64,000 nt of DNA. Origin: Cyclonatronum proteinivorum. GTDB taxonomy: Bacteria > Bacteroidota > Rhodothermia > Balneolales > Cyclonatronaceae. Of the stretch, positions 18,099-27,431 are shown in pieces. Each line of letters begins with the position of its first letter. Position 1 is the stretch's first letter. The stretch covers positions 1,942,501-2,006,500 of the forward strand of contig NZ_CP027806.1 of NCBI RefSeq assembly GCF_003353065.1, in the 5' to 3' direction. The notes under the pieces were generated by a model. It did no database searches, had not been told where the DNA came from, and saw only the letters and a program-made list of their open reading frames with translations. The position numbers were made by a program, and so were the translations under genes.

Positions 18099-19397
18099 TT
18101 GAGTTTTACAGAAGATCAGAAAAAAAGCAATCAACCTGAAAAAGTACTGTTAACCGGACTGTACAGCAGCGAAATACCGCAGTACAAAGCTTCAGAATAC
18201 CTTGATGAGCTTGAAATGCTCGTGAATACAGCGGGCGGAGAAGTTGTGGGCAAAGTTCTGCAAAACCGGGAGAGACCCGATGTAAGTACCTATTTGGGGC
18301 GCGGCAAACTGGGGGAAGTTGCCTCCCTTGCCAGAGAGAAAAATGCGGGCATGATTGTTTTTGATGATGACCTTTCCCCTACTCAGGCCCGCAATATAGA
18401 GAAGGAGACCAAGCTCAAAATCATTGATCGCAGCGGTCTCATCCTTGATATCTTTGCTTCCCGTGCACAAACTGCAGCCGCTAAAACGCAGGTAGAACTT
18501 GCACAGCTTCAGTATATCCTGCCCCGTCTGACCCGCTTCTGGACACACCTCTCACGACAATCTGGCGGAATCGGTACAAAGGGTCCCGGTGAAACACAGA
18601 TTGAAACGGATCGCCGTATTATTGGCAAGCGCATTTCCGTACTCAAAGAAAAACTGGAAAAACTTGACCGGCAGCGTAAAACACAGCGTAAAGGCCGCGA
18701 TGGCATTATGCGTATAGCGCTTGTGGGATACACCAATGTCGGTAAATCCTCCCTTCTCAATGCGCTCACGCACACGGAAGTGCTGGCAGAAAACAAGCTG
18801 TTCGCAACGCTCGATTCAACCGTAAGGCGCTTCGATACCGAAAGCACAACGGTTCTTCTGTCCGATACCGTAGGCTTCATCCGGAAACTGCCACATCACT
18901 TGGTTGATAGTTTTAAGTCCACCCTCGATGAAATCCGCGAAGCGGATGTGCTTTTGCATGTGATGGACGCCTCTTCGCCTTCCGTGCTTGAATACAAAGC
19001 TGTGGTTGATGAAACCCTGAAGGGTATTGAGAGCAGTGATAAACCTACGCTTCTGGTTTTCAATAAAACAGACGCGGTAAAAGATCCGGAAGTACTTGCA
19101 GGCCTCAGGCGTGAATTCCCGGAAGCTGTGTTTATTTCGGCAAGCCGCGGTATCGGATTGTCTGATCTACAGCTCAAAATTGAGCAGCAGGCTCTCACGG
19201 ACTATGTCAAAACTGAAATGAATATTTCGCTTCAGAATTTCAAGGCTATCAGTTACATTTTCGACAGTGCCGAAGTCTTCTATAAAAAATATCACGATGA
19301 ACACATCGAAATCAGTTTCCGTATCAGAAAAGATAAGCTCGCAAAGCTTGAAGAAATGTTTGCGCCGAACGATTTGATTTCATCTGAGTTAATCTAA
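18099..19397 (+). CDS. hflX: Ribosome-associated GTPase HflX
   Basis: A GTPase that binds and splits stalled ribosomes, especially after heat stress. The 432-residue protein has the HflX N-terminal domain (TYLGRGKLGEVASLA, VFDDDLSPTQARNIE, DRSGLILDIFASRAQTAAAK, LQYILPRLTRFWTHLSRQSG, the GPGETQIETDRR motif), a coiled linker, then the G domain: GYTNVGKSSLLNAL (G1), the switch region LFATLDSTVRRF, DTVGFIRKLPHHLVDSF (G3) and FNKTDAV (G4). The start is a TTG; no ATG occurs before residue 40, and the conserved region begins at about residue 14, so TTG is favoured. Confidence 0.95.
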   Translation: MSFTEDQKKSNQPEKVLLTGLYSSEIPQYKASEYLDELEMLVNTAGGEVVGKVLQNRERPDVSTYLGRGKLGEVASLAREKNAGMIVFDDDLSPTQARNIEKETKLKIIDRSGLILDIFASRAQTAAAKTQVELAQLQYILPRLTRFWTHLSRQSGGIGTKGPGETQIETDRRIIGKRISVLKEKLEKLDRQRKTQRKGRDGIMRIALVGYTNVGKSSLLNALTHTEVLAENKLFATLDSTVRRFDTESTTVLLSDTVGFIRKLPHHLVDSFKSTLDEIREADVLLHVMDASSPSVLEYKAVVDETLKGIESSDKPTLLVFNKTDAVKDPEVLAGLRREFPEAVFISASRGIGLSDLQLKIEQQALTDYVKTEMNISLQNFKAISYIFDSAEVFYKKYHDEHIEISFRIRKDKLAKLEEMFAPNDLISSELI

Positions 19398-19440
19398 GCA
19401 CAATCAGGATTCGTCAGGCCTAACCCCATATTCAGATTCT

Positions 19441-20109
19441 ATGTTTATCCACGAAATACTCAACCCGATTTATCAGCCCCTGTGCGCCTCCAGCTCTTTG
19501 GAAGATGGCCTTCAGGCTATGGGCGTTCAGCACAGCGATGTGTTGCCGGTCGTGGATCTGACTACGGGCAAAACACTCGGCACGGTTTGTCTGGAAGACA
19601 TCCGCTACGAAAAAGACGTTCAGCAAACGATTTTTTCTAAAATAAGCCGCAATCCCTGCAGAATCGAACCGGGCATGCACATCATGGATGCGGGAAGAAA
19701 AATGATTCGGGAAAATGCAAATGCTGCAGTCGTTTGTGATGAGCAGCAGGCCTACAGCGGTTTTGTGCTGCGGGAAGAAATTAACGAAGCCTTACTGCAA
19801 TTACTTAATATTTCAAGAGATGGGGCAACGATTATGTTTGAGCTGCAGCCGGCAGATTACAGCCTGACTGAGCTCGTAAGACTGATTGAGATGGAAGGCG
19901 GCAAAATTATGGGTATTGGCGTAGAGCCGGCCGCCTCTTCCGCAGATCGTTTTCGTGTATCCGTTAAGCTCAATACGGACGATATCGACCCGATTCTGAG
20001 AATCCTCAACCGTTACGGCTTCATCATAACGTCCAAGTCAGCTGAAACCGAGTCCGATGACGACCTGCACGACCGTGCCGATGAGCTCATGCGCTTTCTG
20101 AGTATCTGA
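19441..20109 (+). CDS. CBS-pair protein with C-terminal ACT-like domain
   Basis: A 222-residue cytosolic protein. Residues 1-125 form a tandem CBS module (DVLPVVDLTTGKTLGTVCLEDI; AGRKMIRENANAAVVCDEQQ and GFVLREEINEALL), which usually senses adenine nucleotides. From about residue 135 an ACT-like alpha-beta fold follows (FELQPADYSLTELVRLIEME, GGKIMGIGVE, FRVSVKLNTDDIDPILRIL), as in AcuB-like proteins. Its target is unknown. It lies alone between hflX and the TPR gene with moderate gaps. Confidence 0.75.
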   Translation: MFIHEILNPIYQPLCASSSLEDGLQAMGVQHSDVLPVVDLTTGKTLGTVCLEDIRYEKDVQQTIFSKISRNPCRIEPGMHIMDAGRKMIRENANAAVVCDEQQAYSGFVLREEINEALLQLLNISRDGATIMFELQPADYSLTELVRLIEMEGGKIMGIGVEPAASSADRFRVSVKLNTDDIDPILRILNRYGFIITSKSAETESDDDLHDRADELMRFLSI

Positions 20110-20269
20110 CGCTTTGCGATTCCGCAAATCTAAACCTTTTGCGGCTACAGCTAACCGTAAGCTTTGGTAAATCTGTATATGCTCGCAGAGATCAAGCAAT
20201 TTTGCAAAGCGAGCGTACTAAACGTTATATTTGCCAGTTCCTCTCAACCAACCTTAAGTCAGGCAGACC

Positions 20270-23260
20270 TTGGATTCTCTGAATCGCATTTTATCACTTA
20301 TCATTTGGGGCTGTATTTTATTGTCTTTCCCGCTTGCCGCCTCAGCACAGCACCAGCAGCAGCCGGATCAGGATGCGCTGTTTACCGGCATTAACTTGTA
20401 CGAAAACGGACAATTCGAGCAGGCCGTCCTCTTTTTTGAAAGATTCATCAGACAGCCGGACACTGATCAGCAGCTCAAAATGGCCCGCTATTACAAGGCG
20501 CTTTCCAGGGCAGCACTCGAGCCGGATCGTACCCTTCTCCACTATGAAGCCTTTATCGCTGACTTCCCAAACACCCGTCAGGCCGGTGAGTTGTTTGTGA
20601 ACCTGGGCCACGCTGCCTTCAAATCAGATGAGTTTGCAGATGCGGCGGAAATGTACGGACGTGCACTTGAATTGCGCCTTCCGGCAGCTTTTGAACGTGA
20701 TGTGCTGTACTGGAATGCACAATCCTACATGGAACTTTCCGATACCGAACGTGCACATCAGCTGTTGGCCCGCATACACGAAGAACACCCCAATACCGAA
20801 GATGCAGCTGAAGCCCTGTTTACCCGGGGCCGGCTCTTTCTCGATGCGGAAGCTTATGATGACGCCGCAGAAATGTTTGAAGCCCTCCGGCAGGGTTATC
20901 CCACAGCTTCTGTTACCGAGCGGGTAGGCACGGCCCTCGGTGAAGCCTATTACCGTCAGGGACGTTTTGCGGAAGCCGTCGAGTCCCTGCAAAGTGCCTA
21001 TTCGCGCCTGAATCAGGAGCAGCGGTCAAAAGCCGCCATGATAATGGCCGAAAGCTTCAATTTTATGGGGGATCTTGAAAGTGCTTCACGCTGGTACAGG
21101 ACTTACATCCGTCTGAATGAAGGCGGAGATGTCCGGCTTGCACACTACGGACTGGGGTGGGTTTTTCACAGGCAGCAGATTTACCACTGGGCAGCTGATT
21201 CTTTCAACAATGCCGTAAGTGAAGCGGATGATGACCTCACGCGCAGGGCACTGTATTATAAAGCCGTGAACCACAAGCTCAGCGGCCGGTATGATCTTGC
21301 AGTCGAGACCTTTGAAACGTTTTCGAACCGGTTCTCCAGCGGCCCTTGGGTTGAACAGGTATATTATGAATGGGCGCTTATTTTCGCTGAAATCGGCGAC
21401 CATGTTTCAGCGATTGAACGGCTTCTGTTCGTAGTGCGTAATTTGCAGCCCCTTGAGCGGCCGGGGGAAGTGTTTAGCCTTTTAGGGGAAGCCTATTTTG
21501 CCAATGCGGAATACCGCCGCGCCATTGAAGCCTTTCAGCAGGCAGAAGCCGCGGGCACGGTTACGCCCGAAGTACAGCTGCAGGCCCGGTTTCAGCGCGC
21601 GTGGGTGCTGTTCCGAAACCGCGCCTGGGACGAAGCACAGCCGATTTTTGAGAGTGTGTTTGGCGCCGCACCAGATACGGAGCTGGGCAGTGAAGCCTTG
21701 TTCTGGAGCGCTGACAGCTACTTCAATATGGAAGAGTTCGGACCTGCCGCGATACGGTTTGCCCGCTACATCCGGAGTTTTCCGGACGGAGAGTTTGCGG
21801 CGGCAGCCCGGTATTCACTCGGCTGGAGCTACTTCATGATGGGCGAGTTTGATAATGCTATTGCCCCGTTTCAGGCATTTCTCGATGATTTTAGTCAGCC
21901 TGAAATTGCTGTTTTTACATACGATATCGATGCAAAACTGCGGATAGCAGATGCCAAATTTGCGTTGCGGAATTTTGATGATGCCATTCTGTTTTATGAA
22001 AAGTCACTCGCCTTTGATCGCAGTGCCGACTACGCAACCTATCAGATTGCAAACAGTTTTTACCGCGCTGACCGCACCTTCGAAGCCGTCCGAACCTTTA
22101 GGGAGCTGATCAGTGATTTTCCGCAAAGTCCGTTTCGGGAGCAGGCCATGTACAATATCGGTTACATTTACCTACTTTCCGGTAATTATGCGCAGGCAGT
22201 TGATGAGTTTGAACAGGTCATCCGTCGTTTCCCGCGTTCGCAGTGGGCCGCGCGCGCTCAGTTTAATATTGGGAATGCTTTTTTCAATGCAGCGCAGTTT
22301 GATGAAGCCATCGAAGCCTACAAGCAGGTGCTGAGCCGTTTTCCTCAAAGTGACCTGATCATAGATGCCGTAAACGGGATACAGTTTGCGCAGCAGTCAG
22401 CCGGAATGCCGGATACCAGTAATGATGTGCTCGAAGATTTTCTTGCCGGCAACCCGCAGGCGGGTACAGCAGATCAGCTGAGATTCAGGCAAGCCCTGTC
22501 CTTACTCGAGATTGCTTCTTTTGAAGAAGCCATTGCAGCCTTCCGGCAATACATCCGGGTAACCAACAATGAGCGCAGGATTCCGGAAGCCCTGTTGCGA
22601 ATTGCAGAAGCACACCGGGCATTGGGGGAGAATGAAGCCGCGAGAACGGCCTACCGAACCATTATCGACGAGCACACCAATGCCCGCGAAAGCGACGTGG
22701 CGTTACTTGAACTCGGCAACATGTTTCTGGATGCCGGTGAGTACAACAGTGCAAGTCAGCAGTTTACCATGTTAAGGGAAGGCAGCAACAGGATGCGGTT
22801 TGAAGCACTTATTGGCCTTGGGAATGCGGCCATCGGTCTTGGGGAAATTTCACAGGCGCAATCGCATTTTCAGGCCGCTTCCCGTCTGAGCGGAAATCAG
22901 AACCTGGTAAAACTCGGCCTTGGACGCGTAGCTTATGCGCGTTCTGATTTTGCAGATGCCGCGGCGTTCTTTAAAGAAATCGCTGATAGCAGTACTGGTG
23001 AAACCGGTGCAGAAGCACAGTTCCGGCATGCGCTTTCTTTGCAGCGTCAGAACCTGCACACCGACGCCCTGCGTGAGTTTGGTAACGTACGCATTTTCTT
23101 TGGCGCGTACACCAACTGGGTGGCCGAAGCCATGCTCGGTTCCATCACCTCCAACCTTGCGGTTGGCAACCGAACCGAAGCCGAGCAGATAGGCCGAATC
23201 ATCCGTGATGAATACCCGGACAGCAGCTACGCCCAGCGCGCGCAGGCCTTGCTGCGATAA
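20270..23260 (+). CDS. Large secreted TPR protein
   Basis: A 996-residue protein beginning at TTG; the resulting N-terminus is a signal peptide (ILSLIIWGCILLSFPLAASAQ) and no ATG fits. The rest is almost wholly tetratricopeptide repeats, with many 34-residue units of the form AxYxLGxxxFxxGxYxxAIxxFxxFLxxFPxS; clear examples are AQFNIGNAFFNAAQFDEAIE, AMYNIGYIYLLSGNYAQAVD and ARYSLGWSYFMMGEFDNAIA. It resembles the YbgF, BamD and other periplasmic TPR scaffolds and probably holds envelope proteins together, but no partner is shown. It is followed by aroA after about 110 bases. Confidence 0.85.
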   Translation: MDSLNRILSLIIWGCILLSFPLAASAQHQQQPDQDALFTGINLYENGQFEQAVLFFERFIRQPDTDQQLKMARYYKALSRAALEPDRTLLHYEAFIADFPNTRQAGELFVNLGHAAFKSDEFADAAEMYGRALELRLPAAFERDVLYWNAQSYMELSDTERAHQLLARIHEEHPNTEDAAEALFTRGRLFLDAEAYDDAAEMFEALRQGYPTASVTERVGTALGEAYYRQGRFAEAVESLQSAYSRLNQEQRSKAAMIMAESFNFMGDLESASRWYRTYIRLNEGGDVRLAHYGLGWVFHRQQIYHWAADSFNNAVSEADDDLTRRALYYKAVNHKLSGRYDLAVETFETFSNRFSSGPWVEQVYYEWALIFAEIGDHVSAIERLLFVVRNLQPLERPGEVFSLLGEAYFANAEYRRAIEAFQQAEAAGTVTPEVQLQARFQRAWVLFRNRAWDEAQPIFESVFGAAPDTELGSEALFWSADSYFNMEEFGPAAIRFARYIRSFPDGEFAAAARYSLGWSYFMMGEFDNAIAPFQAFLDDFSQPEIAVFTYDIDAKLRIADAKFALRNFDDAILFYEKSLAFDRSADYATYQIANSFYRADRTFEAVRTFRELISDFPQSPFREQAMYNIGYIYLLSGNYAQAVDEFEQVIRRFPRSQWAARAQFNIGNAFFNAAQFDEAIEAYKQVLSRFPQSDLIIDAVNGIQFAQQSAGMPDTSNDVLEDFLAGNPQAGTADQLRFRQALSLLEIASFEEAIAAFRQYIRVTNNERRIPEALLRIAEAHRALGENEAARTAYRTIIDEHTNARESDVALLELGNMFLDAGEYNSASQQFTMLREGSNRMRFEALIGLGNAAIGLGEISQAQSHFQAASRLSGNQNLVKLGLGRVAYARSDFADAAAFFKEIADSSTGETGAEAQFRHALSLQRQNLHTDALREFGNVRIFFGAYTNWVAEAMLGSITSNLAVGNRTEAEQIGRIIRDEYPDSSYAQRAQALLR

Positions 23261-23374
23261 CAGCGGGATTTGCGTAGCTGAGCTGAAGCTGATAGCGCAT
23301 GCCACACCCCGCTGAAACCTGAAACCGGTCAGCGGATGAACATGCCGCTTAATCCTGAACAAACAACCTGTTTT

Positions 23375-24682
23375 ATGATAAAAACCATCACACCGGCAAC
23401 CGCACTCAGGGGAGAGCTCAGCAGCCTTCCCCCGGACAAGTCAATCGCACACCGGGCAGCCCTTTTTGCTTCTGTGGCCAAAGGGGAGTCGGTGATCAGA
23501 AACTACTCCGCAGCTGAAGACCCGCAAAGCACGCTCAGCTGCCTGCGTGATCTTGGTGTTCCGGTCGAAACCGATGGTTCTACCGTCATCATCAGGGCGA
23601 AAGGACGCAAAACCTTTTCGCCGGTCAGGCAGCTCATAGACTGCGGCAACTCAGGTACTACCATGCGGTTGCTCAGCGGGCTTGTTGCCGGTGCGGGGCT
23701 TGATGTAACGCTCACAGGGGATGCGTCTCTTTCATCCCGCCCCATGAAACGTATCATGGACCCGCTGGGCCTGATGGGCGCACAAATTGCCTCTTCTGAC
23801 AAAAATCGCCCGCCGCTGCAATTTGCTTCCCACAAAGGCCTTCGTGCCATCGATTACACCCTGCCGATGGCGAGTGCGCAGGTGAAATCATGCGTATTAC
23901 TTGCCGGTTTATTTGCCGACGGCGAAACACGGGTGACGGAAACCCTGCCAAGCCGCGATCACACCGAGCGGATGCTTGGCCTTGAAACAGACTTTAATGC
24001 CGATGGCAGCCGGGTTCTGAAATCAAGCCGCGAATTCGAAGTCCTGCCACAGCAGCTAAAAATCCCCAATGATATTTCGGCGGCCGCTTTTTGGATGGTT
24101 GCCGCCTCTATCATTCCGGGTTCTGAAATCGTACTCCGGGGCGTCGGTATCAATCCCTCGCGCAGTGCTGTAATAACGATATTGCAGCGTATGGGTGCAG
24201 ATATCCGCGTGAGTGTGCCTCCTGAAGCCTCTACATCTACCACCGTAGGCGAGCCCCTGGCTGATATCACCATTAAAAGCGCAAAGCTAAGTGCCACTGA
24301 CCTCCTTGAGACCGAGATTCCGAATGCCATAGATGAGATTCCGGTCCTTGCCGTTGCGATGGCATTTGCTGAAGGAAAATCGACGGTACGCAAAGCCGCT
24401 GAACTCCGTGCGAAAGAATGTGACCGGATTGCCGCCGTCGCAGAAATGCTGCAGAAAGCCGGCCTCAACATTAAGGAATATGCTGACGGCTTTGACGTGA
24501 GCGGTTCGCGAAGCAACGCTTGTCAGGCGGCAGACTATTCGTCCCATCATGATCACCGGATTGCCATGGCTGCCGCTGTCCTTTCCCTCAAAGCGGATGC
24601 CCCCTCAACCATTCATGATGCTGACTGTGCCGCGATATCCTATCCTACTTTTTTCCGGGATCTCGAAAGCCTGCGCAGCTGA
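23375..24682 (+). CDS. aroA: 3-phosphoshikimate 1-carboxyvinyltransferase (EPSP synthase)
   Basis: Condenses shikimate-3-phosphate with phosphoenolpyruvate in the shikimate pathway. Landmarks are PPDKSIAHRAALFAS near the N-terminus, DCGNSGTTMRLLSGLVAG with the conserved NSGTTMR, LTGDASLSSRPMKR, the MASAQVKSCVLLAGL segment, SRDHTERML, NDISAAAFWMVAA, PNAIDEIPVLAVAMAFAEG and the C-terminal RAKECDRI, DHRIAMA. Starting at the ATG at 23375 gives 435 residues, the usual length; ATGs at 23336 and 23342 would add 11-13 residues with no family match. Confidence 0.97.
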   Translation: MIKTITPATALRGELSSLPPDKSIAHRAALFASVAKGESVIRNYSAAEDPQSTLSCLRDLGVPVETDGSTVIIRAKGRKTFSPVRQLIDCGNSGTTMRLLSGLVAGAGLDVTLTGDASLSSRPMKRIMDPLGLMGAQIASSDKNRPPLQFASHKGLRAIDYTLPMASAQVKSCVLLAGLFADGETRVTETLPSRDHTERMLGLETDFNADGSRVLKSSREFEVLPQQLKIPNDISAAAFWMVAASIIPGSEIVLRGVGINPSRSAVITILQRMGADIRVSVPPEASTSTTVGEPLADITIKSAKLSATDLLETEIPNAIDEIPVLAVAMAFAEGKSTVRKAAELRAKECDRIAAVAEMLQKAGLNIKEYADGFDVSGSRSNACQAADYSSHHDHRIAMAAAVLSLKADAPSTIHDADCAAISYPTFFRDLESLRS

Positions 24683-24708
24683 CAGGCACATTTCCCGTTC
24701 CAAACCAA

Positions 24709-24736
24709 TGACGTACCGCTTGTGATGATTACGTCA
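24709..24736. promoter_or_regulatory. Candidate upstream activator site (inverted repeat)
   Basis: TGACGTA at 24709-24715 and its exact complement TACGTCA at 24730-24736 are separated by 14 bases. The centre lies about 113 bases upstream of the expected start of the sigma-54 promoter at 24810-24825, a distance usual for binding sites of sigma-54 activators. Seven-base arms can occur by chance, so this is only a candidate. Confidence 0.35.
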
Positions 24737-24809
24737 GGCGCTGATACAATTATGGCAGACCGTGACTGGCCATTGACAATACGACAGGTGCACCAAGGGG
24801 GACTTTTTT

Positions 24810-24825
24810 TGGCACTATGTTTGCA
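24810..24825 (+). promoter_or_regulatory. Sigma-54 (RpoN) promoter for hsp20-dnaK
   Basis: TGGCACTATGTTTGCA matches the -24/-12 consensus (TGGCAC, five bases, TTGC, then A or T) at every fixed position with correct spacing. Transcription would start near 24836, giving a leader of about 29 bases before the GTG of the small heat-shock gene. No other promoter-like sequence is as clear here. Confidence 0.75.
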
Positions 24826-24864
24826 AAAGATGGGTGAAACTAAATTCAACTCACCTGAACAAGC

Positions 24865-25299
24865 GTGTCTCAATTTAACATCAGCGAACTTGAAAACAGA
24901 CTTGCCGAGCTGGGCAGGGACGTGCAGAAGTTTGCCGAAAACATTGGTTTAAGTACTGTTTCTGAACGGGAAACGGGTTTTAACCCGCGTCTTGACGTTC
25001 TTAAAGAACCACATGTAGTAACGGTTCTGATGGATTTACCCGGAATGGAAAAAGACGATATACACGTCGGTCTTTCCGGTAATCAGCTCACCATATCCGG
25101 CAAGAGAGAAATTTTTTATGCGACTGAAGCGGAAACGCTCAAAAAAGAGCGGCAGACCGGAGCCTTCACGCGCGCTGTTTCCATGTCGGCTCATGCCAAT
25201 GCAGCCGGCATTAAAGCCGTTTTTCGGAACGGGGTACTGCGGGTAACGATACCGATCGGGCCTGAAGTGCCAAATACCGATAAGATCATCATAGAATAA
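24865..25299 (+). CDS. Small heat shock protein, Hsp20/alpha-crystallin family
   Basis: An ATP-independent holdase that keeps denaturing proteins soluble. The 144-residue protein has a short N-terminal arm ([15 protein letters not shown]), then an alpha-crystallin domain: [41 protein letters not shown], a short Arg-containing segment ([16 protein letters not shown]), and the family-typical NGVLRVTIP. The C-terminus is short and ends EIIIE-like (TDKIIIE). The start is a GTG; the upstream frame has no better start. The dnaK start lies 30 bases further on, so the two form an operon, apparently driven by the sigma-54 promoter at 24810. Confidence 0.92.
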   Translation: MSQFNISELENRLAELGRDVQKFAENIGLSTVSERETGFNPRLDVLKEPHVVTVLMDLPGMEKDDIHVGLSGNQLTISGKREIFYATEAETLKKERQTGAFTRAVSMSAHANAAGIKAVFRNGVLRVTIPIGPEVPNTDKIIIE

Positions 25300-25328
25300 A
25301 CACACCACCCAAAAACCAAAACAGAATC

Positions 25329-27257
25329 ATGGGAAAAATTATAGGAATTGACCTCGGAACAACCAACTCTTGCGTTTCCGTAATGGAAGGCAACGACCCG
25401 GTTGTTATCCCGAATGCAGAAGGCGGCAGAACAACGCCTTCAGTAGTTGCTTTCAGCAAAGACGGCGAGCGCCTTATCGGTGCACCGGCCAAACGTCAGG
25501 CGATTACCAACCCGCAGAAAACGATTGCTTCCATTAAGCGCTTTATGGGGCGTAAATATGATGAAGTAACCAACGAAATTGCCGACAACCCCTACGATGT
25601 TGTCCGCGGCGATGACGGTACTGCGCGTGTGAATATCGATGACCGCAAGTACGCTCCGCAGGAAATTTCTGCCATGGTACTTCAGAAAATGAAGCAGACC
25701 GCAGAAGAGTACCTCGGCGAAAAAGTTACCGAAGCCGTAATTACTGTGCCCGCCTATTTCAACGATGCACAGCGTAAGGCAACGCAGGAAGCCGGTGCTA
25801 TTGCAGGTCTTGAAGTGAAGCGGATCATCAACGAGCCAACCGCTGCAGCCCTCGCGTATGGCCTCGACAAGAAAGATAAAAACCAGACCATCGCAGTCTA
25901 TGACCTTGGCGGCGGTACCTTCGATATTTCCGTGCTCGAGCTCGGTGATGGTGTTTTCGAAGTGAAGTCAACCAACGGTGACACGCACCTTGGTGGCGAT
26001 GACTTTGACACACGTATCATCAAATTCCTTGTGCAGGAATTCAAAAACAGCGACGGTATTGATCTGAGCAACGATGCCATGGCCATGCAGCGCCTCAAGG
26101 ACGCCGCTGAAAAAGCCAAAATCGAGCTCTCAAGTTCATCCAAGACCAACATTAACCTGCCGTTCATTACGGCAGATTCAAGTGGTCCTAAGCACATGAA
26201 CATCGACCTTTCCCGCTCCAAGTTTGAGCAGCTGGTTGATGATTTGGTGAAGCGTACCCTTGAGCCTTGCGAAAAAGCGATTAAGGACGCCAAAATCTCC
26301 AAGAGTCAGATTGATCAGGTTATTTTGGTGGGCGGCTCAACCCGTATTCCGAAAATTCAGGAATCTGTTAAAGCCTTTTTCGGTAAAGACCCAAGCAAAG
26401 GCGTTAACCCCGACGAAGTTGTAGCCGTAGGCGCAGCCATTCAGGGTGGCGTTCTCACCGGTGATGTGAAAGACGTGGTACTTCTTGATGTAACCCCGCT
26501 TTCTCTCGGTATTGAAACCCTTGGCGGTGTGATGACCAAACTCATCGACGCCAATACCACGATCCCGACCAGCAAGAAGGAAGTCTTCTCTACGGCTGCG
26601 GATAACCAAACGTCCGTTGAAATCCACATTTTGCAGGGTGAGAGAACCCGTGCGATGGATAACCGTACCCTCGGCAAATTCCACCTCGACGGAATCCCGC
26701 CTGCACCACGCGGCATGCCACAGGTTGAAGTGACCTTCGATATCGACGCAAATGGCGTGCTGAATGTGAGCGCAAAGGATAAGGCTACCGGTAAGGAGCA
26801 GAAAATCCGTATCGAATCAAGCTCAGGTCTTTCTGAAGCAGAAATCGAAAAAATGCGTCAGGCGGCGCAGGAGCACGCGGACGAAGACAAGAAAATCCGC
26901 GAGCGCATTGACAAGCTCAATCAGGCTGACTCCCTGATTTTCTCAACGGAGAAGCAGCTGACCGAATTCGGTGATAAGCTTTCTGAAGGAACCAAAGCTT
27001 CCATCACACAGGCACTGAATGATCTGAAAGAAGCCCATAAAGCTGAAGATGTTGACGCCATCGACGCCAAAGTCGAAGCACTGAACAAAGCATGGGCTGA
27101 CGCAACCCAAGAAATGCAGGCCGCAGCCGGTGCAGGCGCACAGCCCGGCGCAGGTCCTGATATGGGCGCCGAAGCAGATCAGCAGCAGGCTTCAGATGAC
27201 GGTGCGGTTGATGCCGATTACGAAGTCGTTGATGACAACGAGCAGAAGAAAGATTAA
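25329..27257 (+). CDS. dnaK: Chaperone DnaK (Hsp70)
   Basis: The ATP-driven chaperone Hsp70. It has the normal length of 642 residues. The signatures are [18 protein letters not shown] at the N-terminus, [44 protein letters not shown], then the substrate-binding domain ([35 protein letters not shown]) and a lid ending in a Gly-, Ala- and Asp-rich tail closing with DDNEQKKD. grpE and a classical zinc-finger dnaJ are not adjacent; instead dnaK follows hsp20. A terminator hairpin lies just downstream. Confidence 0.98.
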   Translation: MGKIIGIDLGTTNSCVSVMEGNDPVVIPNAEGGRTTPSVVAFSKDGERLIGAPAKRQAITNPQKTIASIKRFMGRKYDEVTNEIADNPYDVVRGDDGTARVNIDDRKYAPQEISAMVLQKMKQTAEEYLGEKVTEAVITVPAYFNDAQRKATQEAGAIAGLEVKRIINEPTAAALAYGLDKKDKNQTIAVYDLGGGTFDISVLELGDGVFEVKSTNGDTHLGGDDFDTRIIKFLVQEFKNSDGIDLSNDAMAMQRLKDAAEKAKIELSSSSKTNINLPFITADSSGPKHMNIDLSRSKFEQLVDDLVKRTLEPCEKAIKDAKISKSQIDQVILVGGSTRIPKIQESVKAFFGKDPSKGVNPDEVVAVGAAIQGGVLTGDVKDVVLLDVTPLSLGIETLGGVMTKLIDANTTIPTSKKEVFSTAADNQTSVEIHILQGERTRAMDNRTLGKFHLDGIPPAPRGMPQVEVTFDIDANGVLNVSAKDKATGKEQKIRIESSSGLSEAEIEKMRQAAQEHADEDKKIRERIDKLNQADSLIFSTEKQLTEFGDKLSEGTKASITQALNDLKEAHKAEDVDAIDAKVEALNKAWADATQEMQAAAGAGAQPGAGPDMGAEADQQQASDDGAVDADYEVVDDNEQKKD

Positions 27258-27292
27258 TCAGTCTGCACGGGAAATATTACCTTCATTATACA

Positions 27293-27326
27293 GAAAAGCC
27301 TTTCCGTACACACGGGAAGGCTTTTC
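27293..27326 (+). terminator. Intrinsic terminator after dnaK
   Basis: GAAAAGCCTTTCC and GGGAAGGCTTTTC form a near-perfect stem about 40 bases after the dnaK stop, followed by a short T-rich stretch. It ends the hsp20-dnaK unit before ackA. Confidence 0.8.
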
Positions 27327-27431
27327 GTGTTTATGGCGTCCATCATCGTATATTATGCGGCTAAGTGAAGCTTCAACAGCTATTTTTTGGACGTAACACA
27401 GAAATCAGATTATTATTAAATACGTTTTTAT

